From the NCBI GenBank assembly GCA_021796055.1, contig JAJYOS010000025.1, forward strand, positions 1 through 17,419: DNA of 17,419 nt. The letters run 5' to 3'. The stretch is from Bacteroidota bacterium. GTDB taxonomy: Bacteria; Bacteroidota; Kryptoniia; Kryptoniales; JAKASW01. Below the pieces are notes generated by a model. That model was not told the origin of the DNA. It saw only the letters and a list, made by a program, of their open reading frames with translations, and did no database searches. Positions 1 to 7,876 of this stretch are shown here, one piece after another. Position numbers and translations under genes: made by a program. How positions within the stretch are numbered: position 1 is the first letter of the stretch; each line of letters begins with the position of its first letter.

Positions 1-178
1 TGAAAGATAATTTCGTAAAGGTTGCTGTTCGTACAGAATTTGTATAACTTTTTTCCAAGTCAAGGTTCACATTTGTGCCTGAGAAAGGGGCCCCTGACGG
101 ATTCCGGCCTTGTACTGATTCCCGGTTGACCTTTTGGGAATAGAAGTTTTCGAATCGGAAAAAAGTGGTGAGGTGATT
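1..178. other. Upstream region of the first gene
   Basis: No convincing coding sequence is visible. It holds a perfect 10-bp palindrome AGGGGCCCCT at 86-95 and a 6-bp inverted repeat, ATTCCC at 118-123 with GGGAAT at 136-141. A weak promoter-like TTGCTG at 22-27 with TATAAC at 43-48 has only a 15-bp spacer. GAGGTG at 170-175 is the likely SD for the ATG at 179. Confidence 0.4.
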
Positions 179-1756
179 ATGAAGAATCTTCTTTTGTCCG
201 CGGCAATGCTATTCCTCATTACATCGGTTACATCCGCGCAATGGACTCAGCAGCAGTCCAACGTTACTTCGGACCTCTTGGGCGTTTACTTCGTTTCTCC
301 GACCACTGGTTGGGCGGTGGGATTGGGCGGCGTAATCCTGCACACCACTGATAGCGGAAAAACATGGACGCAATACTCCAGCCCGACGACGTCGGAATTG
401 TCTAAGGTAGCTTTCCTGAACAGCACAACCGGTTGGATAGTCGGGGGAGACCAGATTCTCGAGACGACGGACGGTGGCACGAGCTGGCAGTTCAACTCCA
501 ATCCTTCGCCTTATGGAGAATACAACTACTCCATCTATTGTGCGAGTCCCAATAATCGACCTGAATGCTGGATTGCAGGCGGAAACAGGGCTACAAATTA
601 CACCTTCGTACTGAACTCACCCGGTAGCGGAAATTGGACTCTTCAAGTAGCGGGATTCGCGGGAAGGCTGGCCGGTGTTTACTTCGACAACGACAGCCTG
701 GGATGGGCGGCTGGTGATAATGGCATCATACTATCGACGGCGAACGGGGGAAGATGGTGGAACGAACAGCAGACCGGTATATCCTCGTACCTGGCAGATG
801 TAGGCTTCTTTGCTCCGGGAATTGGAATTTGCGTAGGGGACAGCGGAAGGATACTTCGGTCAACGGACGGAGGCGTGCATTGGACGATGGTACAATCGAA
901 TCCACCGACGGACATATTCAAGGTCTATATCTCAAACGATTCAGTTGGTTATGTTGCCGGAGGCCCGTACAGCTCGAGCGGTCCCACCGATTACATTTAC
1001 AGGACTACGGACGCGGGTAAAACATGGACGAACCAGTTTGTGAATGTACCTGCTGGCACCATGTTCGAAGACATATGCTTCGTAAATGACTCCGTCGGCT
1101 GGGCTGTCGGCCACAACGGGATAATCGTGCATACTACCGATGCCGGGGTTTCAGCCGTTCCCGCGTCACCAGCCCTATATTCACCGGCCACCCAAGACAC
1201 TCTCGGATCATCCGACTCGGCGCTTGCCTGGTACGGAGTTACACATTCAACTTCTTACCGGGTGCAAATCGCTTCGGACAGCTCGTTCGGAAACATAGTC
1301 GTTGATTCCTCAGGCATATCGGACACGATGATGGTTGTTCGTCAGATTATCGACACAAAGCTCTCGCCTGAGACAAAATATTTCTGGAGAGTCCAGGCGA
1401 TCGATGACACACTGTCCGGATCGTTTTCCGCTATATGGTCATTCATTACGCCGGCTTTGACAGCGGTGAACACGAAACAGGTGGGAATACCTCGGACTTT
1501 CGCGCTCAGTCAGAACTACCCCAACCCGTTCAACCCGTCCACGACGATAAAGTACAGCATCCCTAAGGCTGAATTTGTGAACCTGACGGTGTATGACGAC
1601 CTGGGCCAGAGAGTAGCTACTCTTGTTGACCAACAGCAGGGTGCGGGCAACTATGAAGTAAGCTTCAATGCGGACCGCTTCGCCAGCGGGGTTTATTTCT
1701 ATGTTATCAGAGCAGGCGATTACACTGCGACACATAAGATGATGCCGCTGAAGTGA
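179..1756 (+). CDS. T9SS-secreted YCF48/BNR-type beta-propeller protein with Fn3-like domain
   Basis: Predicted 525-residue exported protein. I chose the ATG at 179 over an in-frame TTG at 134 because it follows GAGGTG and opens directly into a signal peptide (cleavage probably after A20, TSA|QW). Residues 36-324 hold propeller-blade units of the form 'GWAVG..G.I..TTD.G.TW', starting near 36, 77, 167, 207, 249 and 299, plus one degenerate unit around 117-153. That gives seven units, the usual number for a closed seven-bladed propeller of the YCF48/photosystem-II-stability-factor type. Residues about 330-423 look like a fibronectin-III domain ('TKYFWRVQA', 'SAIWSF'). Residues 441-525 are a type A T9SS sorting domain beginning FALSQNYPNPFNP and ending in 'MMPLK'. 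This predicts outer-membrane translocation and surface attachment or release. The ligand is unknown. It converges on the oxidoreductase gene with a 17-bp gap. Confidence 0.88.
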   Translation: MKNLLLSAAMLFLITSVTSAQWTQQQSNVTSDLLGVYFVSPTTGWAVGLGGVILHTTDSGKTWTQYSSPTTSELSKVAFLNSTTGWIVGGDQILETTDGGTSWQFNSNPSPYGEYNYSIYCASPNNRPECWIAGGNRATNYTFVLNSPGSGNWTLQVAGFAGRLAGVYFDNDSLGWAAGDNGIILSTANGGRWWNEQQTGISSYLADVGFFAPGIGICVGDSGRILRSTDGGVHWTMVQSNPPTDIFKVYISNDSVGYVAGGPYSSSGPTDYIYRTTDAGKTWTNQFVNVPAGTMFEDICFVNDSVGWAVGHNGIIVHTTDAGVSAVPASPALYSPATQDTLGSSDSALAWYGVTHSTSYRVQIASDSSFGNIVVDSSGISDTMMVVRQIIDTKLSPETKYFWRVQAIDDTLSGSFSAIWSFITPALTAVNTKQVGIPRTFALSQNYPNPFNPSTTIKYSIPKAEFVNLTVYDDLGQRVATLVDQQQGAGNYEVSFNADRFASGVYFYVIRAGDYTATHKMMPLK

Positions 1757-1773
1757 GCCATGTTTAAAGTTCT

Positions 1774-2763
1774 TTAGATATTCACCCAGCTTTCCTTGGC
1801 GGAGCTTTCGAAAACCGCGTCGATCACCTTCATGTTCGCTATCCCGTCGCTTATAGGCGTGGGGACGTCGGTGTCTTTGATTATAGATTCCGCGAAGTGG
1901 TCGGCTTGAATTGTGTACTGGTCGCAGATTTCGAATCGTATTTCCTCGATTGAGCCGCCTCTTTGCAGCCAGATGCTCGTCGGGCGGTCGATGGGGGCAT
2001 TGAAAGGTATCTCCAGCTCGATCCTCCCTTTCGTGCCCATGATGTTTACTCGTTGGTATGGCTGGAGCTGCGTCCCGCAGGAGAAAGTTGTGACACCGCT
2101 TCCGAAATCAAGCGCGCCAGAAGCGAACCGATCGACCTTCGTGTCTGGATCTCGCTCAATTCTCCCGAGAACACGATTGGGTTCTCGTCCGAAAACAAAC
2201 CGTGAGATGGAAACGCAGTAGCAGCCGATGTCTAACATCCCTCCTCCGCCGAACTCGATCTTGTTTCTAATGTTCGAGGCATCATCATTATAGTAAGAGT
2301 AATGAGCTTGCACCTCTTTTAACTCGCCGATCGCGCCGGTTTCCACGAGTTCCTTCGCCTTCCGCCATTGCGGGTGGTGGCGATACATGAATGCTTCCAT
2401 TACTTTGAGATTCGGAAAAACTTTCGACACGTTTTGAAGTCGGCGAGCGTCGACGTGGTTGATGCCGATTGGTTTTTCACAAAGTACATGCTTGCCCGCT
2501 TCGAGGGCCCTAAGTGTCCAGTCGACATGAAGGTGATTTGGAAGCGGATTGTAGATGACATCGATCTCGGGATCTGATATGAGTTCCTCGTATGAGCCGT
2601 AAGCCTTCCGGATTCCCAGTTGGGCGGCGAGCTGTTCCGCTCGAACCTTGTCACGGGAAGCAATGGCACTTACTTCAGAAAGGCTACTCCTCTGGGTCGC
2701 GGGGATTATCGCCCGAGCCGCGAACCTGGATGTGCTGAGTATTCCCCACGCGAGCTTCTTCAT
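1774..2763 (-). CDS. Gfo/Idh/MocA-family NAD(P)-dependent oxidoreductase
   Basis: 329 residues, full length for the family, with no signal peptide, so cytoplasmic. The N-terminal Rossmann fold starts 'WGILSTSRFA' (residues 6-15), and the family signature EKP is at 96-98. The second domain carries 'EAFMYRHHPQW' (123-133) and 'GGGMLDIGCY' (173-182), the pattern I associate with the dimeric dihydrodiol dehydrogenase/NADP-D-xylose dehydrogenase branch rather than inositol dehydrogenases. The likely role is redox chemistry on a sugar or polyol using NAD(P); the substrate cannot be read from sequence. The start is supported by GGAGG at 2772-2776, 8 nt before the ATG. It lies 82 bp downstream of the phosphoesterase on the same strand, so co-transcription is possible, but no functional link is obvious. 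Confidence 0.88.
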   Translation of the reverse strand: MKKLAWGILSTSRFAARAIIPATQRSSLSEVSAIASRDKVRAEQLAAQLGIRKAYGSYEELISDPEIDVIYNPLPNHLHVDWTLRALEAGKHVLCEKPIGINHVDARRLQNVSKVFPNLKVMEAFMYRHHPQWRKAKELVETGAIGELKEVQAHYSYYNDDASNIRNKIEFGGGGMLDIGCYCVSISRFVFGREPNRVLGRIERDPDTKVDRFASGALDFGSGVTTFSCGTQLQPYQRVNIMGTKGRIELEIPFNAPIDRPTSIWLQRGGSIEEIRFEICDQYTIQADHFAESIIKDTDVPTPISDGIANMKVIDAVFESSAKESWVNI

Positions 2764-2845
2764 TTTGTGATCCTCCGATCAGGTGGTCAAGTCATTTAAT
2801 CCAGTTATCGTTCCGTTCCAATTTAGTGATTCGAGCTGTCGATCG

Positions 2846-3832
2846 TCATCTTCGTGTGAATATGTCGCTGATGATCTGGTTGTTTGATATTCCATATTTC
2901 AGGGCATACTTCTGTTGGTAACCGGCCCGCGGCAGCCCGTAAATTGCCTCTATCGTACGAAGGAGGTTAACGTGAGTAACGCCTTTACCTTCAGTGTATT
3001 TACCATGCCTTATGTGCGCGCCGGCGAATATGGTGGGGATCCTGTTTCTTATATCGCGGTTCTTGCTGGCTGGATTCGTGAGTCCGGTGAATTGTGACCA
3101 GTCGCTGTTTTCGTCCCATGTTATGACCAGGAGACTGTTGTGAGTCTTCGCCCACTCGTAATACTTGCCGAGTTTGTCTCTCAGCCACGCGTCGCCATCC
3201 TTCACACGCAGAGAGCGCTTCCCGCTATGCATATCGTCGATCAGGTTTGGGATAACAATGGCAACGGTCGGAAGCTTGTTGAAGTCACTGGGAAACTGCC
3301 TGAACTGTAAATTGCACGATGTGGCTTCGGTTTTTCCCTGTGGCAGATTTCCAAAACTAATCCAGGGGACATGTTTCCTGGCGTATTTCCCCGCCCAGGA
3401 TACGGTGTCGCCGATCGAGGGGAGGCTTTCCGCATAGCCCTTGAATGTATATCCCGCCTTAATGAGTTGCTCGCCGAGATTTGGAGCCATGAAAGGGTAG
3501 TTGTGATTGTTGGACTTCGTCGGTGTCATATCGTGATGTCCGACGTTCTGCGTCGCGCCGGAGAATATCCAGAAGTAGTTTCCTTCGCTGTTATGCTCAT
3601 CGGCAAACATTCGTGTCAGGTTAGCGCCCTGTTTTACGAGGACGTTGTTGATGTAGGGCGCGTCCTTGCTTCCAATCACCCTTGAATAGTATTTGTTCTC
3701 TTCGATTACAAGGACTATGTGGGAGTATTTCGGTAGATACGCAGACTTAGGGATCCATGTCTTGGTGTGGCGGTTGGCGGAAAATCCGAACGCCATTATC
3801 GCGATGAAGATAATCGGCAGCACTTTTTTCAT
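2846..3832 (-). CDS. Exported phosphoesterase-family protein (acid phosphatase/phospholipase C-like)
   Basis: 328 residues. An N-terminal signal peptide (MKKVLPIIFIAIMAFGF, cleavage near residue 19) sends it to the periplasm or outside. The mature part matches the alkaline-phosphatase-superfamily 'phosphoesterase' group (PF04185 type, as in AcpA and bacterial phospholipase C). The first block is 'HIVLVIEEN' (38-46), where Glu/Asn are metal or substrate ligands. The second is 'IPNLIDDMHSG' (195-204). The third is 'ITWDEN' (237-242), the classic metal-binding aspartate motif, followed by 'GVTHVNLLRTIE' (284-295) with the late conserved His. The expected reaction is hydrolysis of phosphomonoesters or phosphodiesters; phospholipid and nucleotide specificities cannot be separated here. 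AGGA at 3839-3842 gives a 6-nt SD spacing. The gene is divergent from the glycerol-3-phosphate dehydrogenase, so a glycerophosphate-scavenging link is conceivable but inferred. Confidence 0.82.
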   Translation of the reverse strand: MKKVLPIIFIAIMAFGFSANRHTKTWIPKSAYLPKYSHIVLVIEENKYYSRVIGSKDAPYINNVLVKQGANLTRMFADEHNSEGNYFWIFSGATQNVGHHDMTPTKSNNHNYPFMAPNLGEQLIKAGYTFKGYAESLPSIGDTVSWAGKYARKHVPWISFGNLPQGKTEATSCNLQFRQFPSDFNKLPTVAIVIPNLIDDMHSGKRSLRVKDGDAWLRDKLGKYYEWAKTHNSLLVITWDENSDWSQFTGLTNPASKNRDIRNRIPTIFAGAHIRHGKYTEGKGVTHVNLLRTIEAIYGLPRAGYQQKYALKYGISNNQIISDIFTRR

Positions 3833-3949
3833 GACATTTCCTGTTATGTTTATGTTCTTGTCTGAAAAATAATGAAGAATATCGATTGTTTATGCAAATT
3901 AAATAATGGTTAACACTCGAGTCTTAGACCGCTGACGAAAGGGAGGATT
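3833..3949. promoter_or_regulatory. Divergent intergenic region (phosphoesterase / glpD)
   Basis: These 117 bp separate two divergent genes, so promoters for both must lie here or overlap it. The segment is A/T-rich around 3862-3908. I could not pick a -35/-10 pair with good spacing on either strand. The only strong sites are the two SDs: AGGA for the minus gene at 3839-3842 and GGGAGG for glpD at 3941-3946. Confidence 0.4.
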
Positions 3950-5509
3950 ATGACGCGTGAAGATATAATGGCAAGGATCGAATCTGAGCGTAAAAGGTGG
4001 GACATCGTGGTTATTGGCGGAGGCGCGACCGGGCTGGGCACTGCCGTCGAGTCGGCTTCGAGAGGATATAGAACTCTCTTGCTTGAACAACACGATTTCG
4101 CCAAAGGGACATCGAGCCGAAGTACAAAACTCGTTCATGGCGGAGTCAGGTACCTCCAGCAGGGGAACATCTCATTGGTGACCGAAGCGCTTAGGGAGCG
4201 GGGCCTGCTGAAACAAAACGCTCCGCACCTGGTTTTGAACAGGTCGTTTGTCGTTCCTAACTATGACTGGTGGCACGGTCCGCTGTATGGGGTTGGGCTG
4301 AAGGTTTACGATCTTCTCGCTGGAAAACTCGGGCTTGGTCCGTCGAAATTCATCTCGAGGGAAGAAACAATCGAACGAATTCCGAACGTGGAACCAGATG
4401 GATTGCGCGGCGGCGTCATTTACCACGACGGACAATTCGACGACTCGCGCCTCGCGGTAAATCTCGCGCAGACAGTACACGAGTTGGGTGGATTGGCGGT
4501 GAACTACATGGCCGTGACCGCGCTGCTGAAATCGGGTGGAATGATAAGCGGCGTCGTTGCTGTGGACCGCGAAACTGAGAGGGAGTACGAGATAAGCGCG
4601 CGGGTCGTCGTGAATGCAACGGGTGTATTTGCCGACCAGATCCGCAGGTTTGACGAGCCAAGGGTTTCCAGGATATTGGCCATCAGCCAGGGGGTCCACA
4701 TCGTTCTTGGTAAAGAGTTTCTGCCGGGAGACTCGGCGATCATGGTTCCTCAGACTGAGGACGGCAGAGTGCTTTTTGCCGTGCCGTGGCATAATTGCGT
4801 TCTGGTTGGGACCACGGACACACCTGTGCGGAGCGCCTCTCTGGAACCAAAGCCGCTCGAGGAAGAGGTGGAGTTCATACTTCGCCATGCGGCGAAATAC
4901 ATGGCGAAGGACCCGACGCGTGCGGATGTGAAAAGCGTGTATGCCGGGCTGCGTCCGCTCGCGAGAAGCGACCGAAAGAAGAAGACTTCTGAGATCTCAC
5001 GGGACCACGTGCTTGTCGTATCCGATTCCGGGCTTGTTACAATTACGGGTGGTAAATGGACCACTTACAGAAAAATGGGACAGGATGCCGTCGACCAGGC
5101 GACGCTCGTCGCCGGACTGGATGAACGCCCGAGCACTACGGAAAGCTTGCGGATTCATGGGGGTACCGCGGACTTGGAAAGGGATGATAATCTGAATGTC
5201 TACGGTTCCGATTCGGAGCTGATTGAAAGACTGATTTCTGAAAGGCCATACTTCGGCGAGCTCATACACCCCGCGCTGCCATATTTGAAAGGGGAAGTCA
5301 TTTGGCATGTGCGCCAAGAGATGGCGAGAAATGTCGAGGATGTTCTGGCCCGAAGAACGCGCGCCCTCCTCCTCAATGCAAAGGCAAGTATTGAAATGGC
5401 TCCGGTCGTCGCGAAGCTGATGGCAGAGGAGCTGGGACGTGGAAAGGATTGGGAGGCGGGCCAGCTTTCAGCGTATGCGAAGCTTGCCTGCAATTACATG
5501 CTCGACTGA
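3950..5509 (+). CDS. glpD: FAD-dependent glycerol-3-phosphate dehydrogenase (aerobic, GlpD type)
   Basis: 519 residues, normal for GlpD (about 500-560). It oxidises sn-glycerol-3-phosphate to dihydroxyacetone phosphate and passes electrons through FAD to the quinone pool at the inner membrane (EC 1.1.5.3). The FAD-binding motif 'VVIGGGATGLG' is at 20-30. The GlpD/GlpA block 'GTSSRSTKLVHGGVRYL' is at 53-69. Later landmarks are 'GLRPLAR' (333-339) and 'GGKWTTYRKMG' (367-377) near the flavin. The C-terminal 'DAO_C' helical domain runs from about 395 and includes 'VIWHVRQEMARNVEDVLARR' (450-469). The chosen ATG follows GGGAGG with only 3 nt between; a second ATG at 3968 is in frame but has no SD. 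No glpK or glpF is visible, so the source of glycerol-3-phosphate is not shown. The stop lies 41 bp from the stop of the convergent DUF2835 gene. Confidence 0.93.
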   Translation: MTREDIMARIESERKRWDIVVIGGGATGLGTAVESASRGYRTLLLEQHDFAKGTSSRSTKLVHGGVRYLQQGNISLVTEALRERGLLKQNAPHLVLNRSFVVPNYDWWHGPLYGVGLKVYDLLAGKLGLGPSKFISREETIERIPNVEPDGLRGGVIYHDGQFDDSRLAVNLAQTVHELGGLAVNYMAVTALLKSGGMISGVVAVDRETEREYEISARVVVNATGVFADQIRRFDEPRVSRILAISQGVHIVLGKEFLPGDSAIMVPQTEDGRVLFAVPWHNCVLVGTTDTPVRSASLEPKPLEEEVEFILRHAAKYMAKDPTRADVKSVYAGLRPLARSDRKKKTSEISRDHVLVVSDSGLVTITGGKWTTYRKMGQDAVDQATLVAGLDERPSTTESLRIHGGTADLERDDNLNVYGSDSELIERLISERPYFGELIHPALPYLKGEVIWHVRQEMARNVEDVLARRTRALLLNAKASIEMAPVVAKLMAEELGRGKDWEAGQLSAYAKLACNYMLD

Positions 5510-5550
5510 GCCGGCGAATGGTGGGGCAAGTATCTTACCTTTGCGCTACA

Positions 5551-5778
5551 TCATCTCTCCGTCGATTTTCGCAGTTTTGCGTTTGCGAGATCGTCGTCGC
5601 AGGTCATAACGAATTCCCCCTGTATGCCGGTTGACGTGATGTAGCGTTTGAGAAGTGACGCAGGGATTTGTATGGTGAAACCGTCGGGAAGCTGTACCCT
5701 GACCTGACGGATCGTACCGCGATAGTATTCCAGACATTTGTCAGACGATATATCGAGATGGAACTTGTAGCTCTTCAT
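5551..5778 (-). CDS. DUF2835-family small protein
   Basis: 75 residues from an internal ATG at 5776-5778. The frame stays open upstream to 5928, but those 50 codons are not protein-like, and GGAG at 5789-5792 precedes the internal ATG by about 10 nt. The product runs 'YKFHLDISSDKCLEYYRG' (4-21), 'VRVQLPDGFTIQIPASLLK' (26-44) and 'YITSTGIQGEF' (46-56). This follows the DUF2835 pattern as I remember it: F.L.IS...L.YY.G, then V....DG..IQ.PA..L..F.T..GI.G.F, with a total length near 70. The function is unknown. It has no signal peptide and no membrane segment. It converges with glpD and diverges from the serine hydrolase. Family assignment is from memory of the conserved pattern. Confidence 0.72.
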   Translation of the reverse strand: MKSYKFHLDISSDKCLEYYRGTIRQVRVQLPDGFTIQIPASLLKRYITSTGIQGEFVMTCDDDLANAKLRKSTER

Positions 5779-5877
5779 GATCGGTCGACTCCGAAAATAT
5801 GTTTTGATCATAAGATAAGAAAAGGGAGTGGTTGAAGCATATTGGAAATGATTCATGAATAGGGTAATGTTATGAAA

Positions 5878-5898
5878 ATCCGGAGTGGCATCCGGAGT
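5878..5898. repeat. Tandem 9-bp direct repeat in a divergent promoter region
   Basis: ATCCGGAGT occurs at 5878-5886 and again at 5890-5898, a 12-bp period. Each copy contains the palindrome TCCGGA. It lies 54 bp before the serine hydrolase start and about 100 bp from the DUF2835 start, so it could be an operator. This is weak evidence on its own. Confidence 0.35.
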
Positions 5899-5952
5899 AA
5901 TGAGTGAGACGTGATCCCAGAACAGCAAAGAAAAGTCGTGAGGAGATAGCTA

Positions 5953-7395
5953 ATGAGTAAACCTGATAAAACGAAGCAATGCCTGAGGCAAAGAGTTCTT
6001 GTGATGGTTGTCCTGGCAACCGCCATGTTTTGCGCCAGTCCGTCGTTCGGACAGAGACTATCGTCTCCTGAATCGCTTGAAATCGGAGTGGACTCTGCCG
6101 CTGTTCAGGTTCTACGGGAAACAGGGACGCCGGGCGCCTCTCTTGCGGTTGTGAAACATGGTCGCATCGTGTACGCCCGGGCGTACGGTTACGCCAGGCT
6201 CGACCCGATGACTCCCGCAAAACCCTCCATGCGCTACGCGATCGGATCCATCAGCAAGCAGTTCACCGCGTCTTGCGTACTCCTTCTTCAACAGCAGGGT
6301 AAACTTTCGCTGAACGATCACATAGGAAGGTGGTTTCCCGAGCTAACGGAGGCGAACGAGGTGACTCTTCGAGAAGTTCTATCCCACACCTCAGGCTATC
6401 AGGACTTCTGGCCGCAGGATTATGTCCCACCGATGATGCTAAAACCGATAGAACCAATGGAAATATTGGACCGGTGGGCAAAGAAGCCTCTCGATTTCGC
6501 GCCGGGGACTCGTTGGCAATACAGCAATACAAACTACGTCCTTGCCGGTCAGATCGTGGAAAAGATTACGCACGAATCTTTTTACAAATTTCTTCATGAT
6601 AACATTCTGAAGCCGCTTGATCTTTCGAGCGCGGTAAATTTTGACGCGGGAAAGATGACCGAGGCTGACGCAGCGGGTTACACCGAGTATGGGCTGGGAC
6701 CTCTTAGACCGGCGCCGAGCGAAGGGTCCGGATGGATGGCGGGAGCCGGCGAACTGGCGATGACAGCGAGTGATCTCGCGAGATGGGATATCTCGATAAT
6801 TGATGAGAGTCTGCTGAAGCACGAGTCTTACAGACAGCTCGAGACCGAAATTCTCCTGAAGAATGGAGTTGGAACTCGCTACGGTTTGGGGGTGCAGGTT
6901 GGTTTGATGGATGGCCATCGGATGTTGTCTCATAGCGGCGAGGTGTCGGGGTTCACAGCTTTCAACGCCGTGTTTCCTGACGACAGCGCTGGCGTCGTTG
7001 TCCTTACGAATCAGGATGCTTCTTCGGCCGCTGGCTCGATCGGGATGAGGATAGCGAAGCTGCTTTTCAAAACGCAGGACGCCGAGACGGCCTCCAGAAC
7101 CGAGCAAGCGCGACTCATTTTCGATGGTCTGCAAAAAGGGGAGATCGAACGCTCTCTCTTCACTTCAGACGCGAACGCGTATTTCAGCAAGGAGGCCTTG
7201 AAGGATTTTGAATCGGGGCTGGCGCCGCTTGGCAAACCGAAGGAGTTTGTCCAGACAGGAGAGTCGAAACGCGGAGGCATGATCGAACGCTCTTTCCGCG
7301 TAGTATTTCCCGATCGTAAACTGAAAGTCTGGACTTACCAGATGCCTGACGGTAAACTTGAGCAGTACCAGGTCGCGCCAATCTACTCAAACTAG
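5953..7395 (+). CDS. Exported serine hydrolase, class C beta-lactamase / penicillin-binding fold
   Basis: 480 residues. A signal peptide with a basic start and hydrophobic core (VLVMVVLATAMFCA, 15-28) likely ends at SFG|Q (33/34). The beta-lactamase-domain (PF00144) signatures are complete. The SxxK nucleophile/base is in 'IGSISKQF' (S99, K102). 'LSHTSGY' is at 143-149. The YxN motif is Y190-S191-N192. The third box is H327-S328-G329 (HxG). 'GWMAGAGELAMTASDLARW' (260-278) is the usual hydrolase 'GG...ta.D' segment. Residues about 377-480 form a separate C-terminal alpha/beta segment, perhaps NTF2-like. Likely a periplasmic D-alanyl peptidase or esterase acting on peptidoglycan or small esters; a true beta-lactamase is less likely given the length and tail. 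AGGAG at 5941-5945 is 7 nt before the ATG. Confidence 0.88.
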   Translation: MSKPDKTKQCLRQRVLVMVVLATAMFCASPSFGQRLSSPESLEIGVDSAAVQVLRETGTPGASLAVVKHGRIVYARAYGYARLDPMTPAKPSMRYAIGSISKQFTASCVLLLQQQGKLSLNDHIGRWFPELTEANEVTLREVLSHTSGYQDFWPQDYVPPMMLKPIEPMEILDRWAKKPLDFAPGTRWQYSNTNYVLAGQIVEKITHESFYKFLHDNILKPLDLSSAVNFDAGKMTEADAAGYTEYGLGPLRPAPSEGSGWMAGAGELAMTASDLARWDISIIDESLLKHESYRQLETEILLKNGVGTRYGLGVQVGLMDGHRMLSHSGEVSGFTAFNAVFPDDSAGVVVLTNQDASSAAGSIGMRIAKLLFKTQDAETASRTEQARLIFDGLQKGEIERSLFTSDANAYFSKEALKDFESGLAPLGKPKEFVQTGESKRGGMIERSFRVVFPDRKLKVWTYQMPDGKLEQYQVAPIYSN

Positions 7396-7718
7396 ATCCG
7401 GGAAGGTCTGCTAAAAACACATAGCGGCATTTTGACGAAGATACGCGATAAGCTATGGGGCAAGTTGTGAAATGCCATTCAGCGCATGCTAACCTTGCAC
7501 CATCTCAAAGCTGATAGCAGACTCGGAACAGCTGTGAAACGAATTAAGATATACATGCGCTGAGAACAATACCTTTGGTAATGCGAATATTACGAATCGA
7601 ATACTCGCTGGCGATTCTTTTCCCAAGAACTATGAATGCGATTGGTGTTAGAGCTCGGTATCCATCCGATTTGTTCGACATTGTTTATTAGATATCGAAT
7701 GAATAGCTTTTACCCAGA

Positions 7719-7874
7719 ATGAAACCAGAAGCACGATTGAATTGGGATGAATGTCCGGAAATTCCTGAAATTCACCTGGGTATCAGCAATCAGATGAAAA
7801 TCATTGCCATATCTTCAAAAGCCGCTAGTCGCTGGTTTGCCGCTGTAAGTCAATCTTTTCTGAGGGCCGAATAG
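7719..7874 (+). CDS. Possible 51-residue leader ORF
   Basis: ATG at 7719 to TAG at 7872-7874, 51 residues, starting MKPEARLNWDE and ending SQSFLRAE, with no known family recognised. No SD precedes it, unlike nearly every accepted gene here, and its frame closes 12 bases upstream of the ATG. The reason to list it is position: its stop lies two bases before the left arm of the inverted repeat that can mask the TonB receptor SD. A terminating ribosome would cover that arm. It could equally be a chance frame. Confidence 0.22.
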   Translation: MKPEARLNWDECPEIPEIHLGISNQMKIIAISSKAASRWFAAVSQSFLRAE

Positions 7875-7876
7875 TA

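Noticed and set aside
134..178. TTG start for the first gene
   Set aside because: The 15 added residues precede a standard signal peptide whose own ATG has an SD.
4172..4888. 238-codon minus-strand frame opposite glpD
   Set aside because: It lies wholly inside glpD, whose protein is conserved throughout. The antisense product is rich in Arg, His and Val with no family pattern and no SD.
5779..5928. Upstream 50 codons of the DUF2835 frame
   Set aside because: They show no conserved pattern, and an SD and ATG at the family's normal N-terminus are present at 5776-5792.
7741..7870. Cobalamin-riboswitch-like bases (GATGAAAATC near 7793, GCCGCTGTAA near 7839) ahead of a TonB receptor
   Set aside because: The box would need GCCACTGTxA, GGTG.. 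and GGGAA elements in order with P3-P6 stems. Only two loose pieces are present, and the longer frame 7719-7874 covers them.
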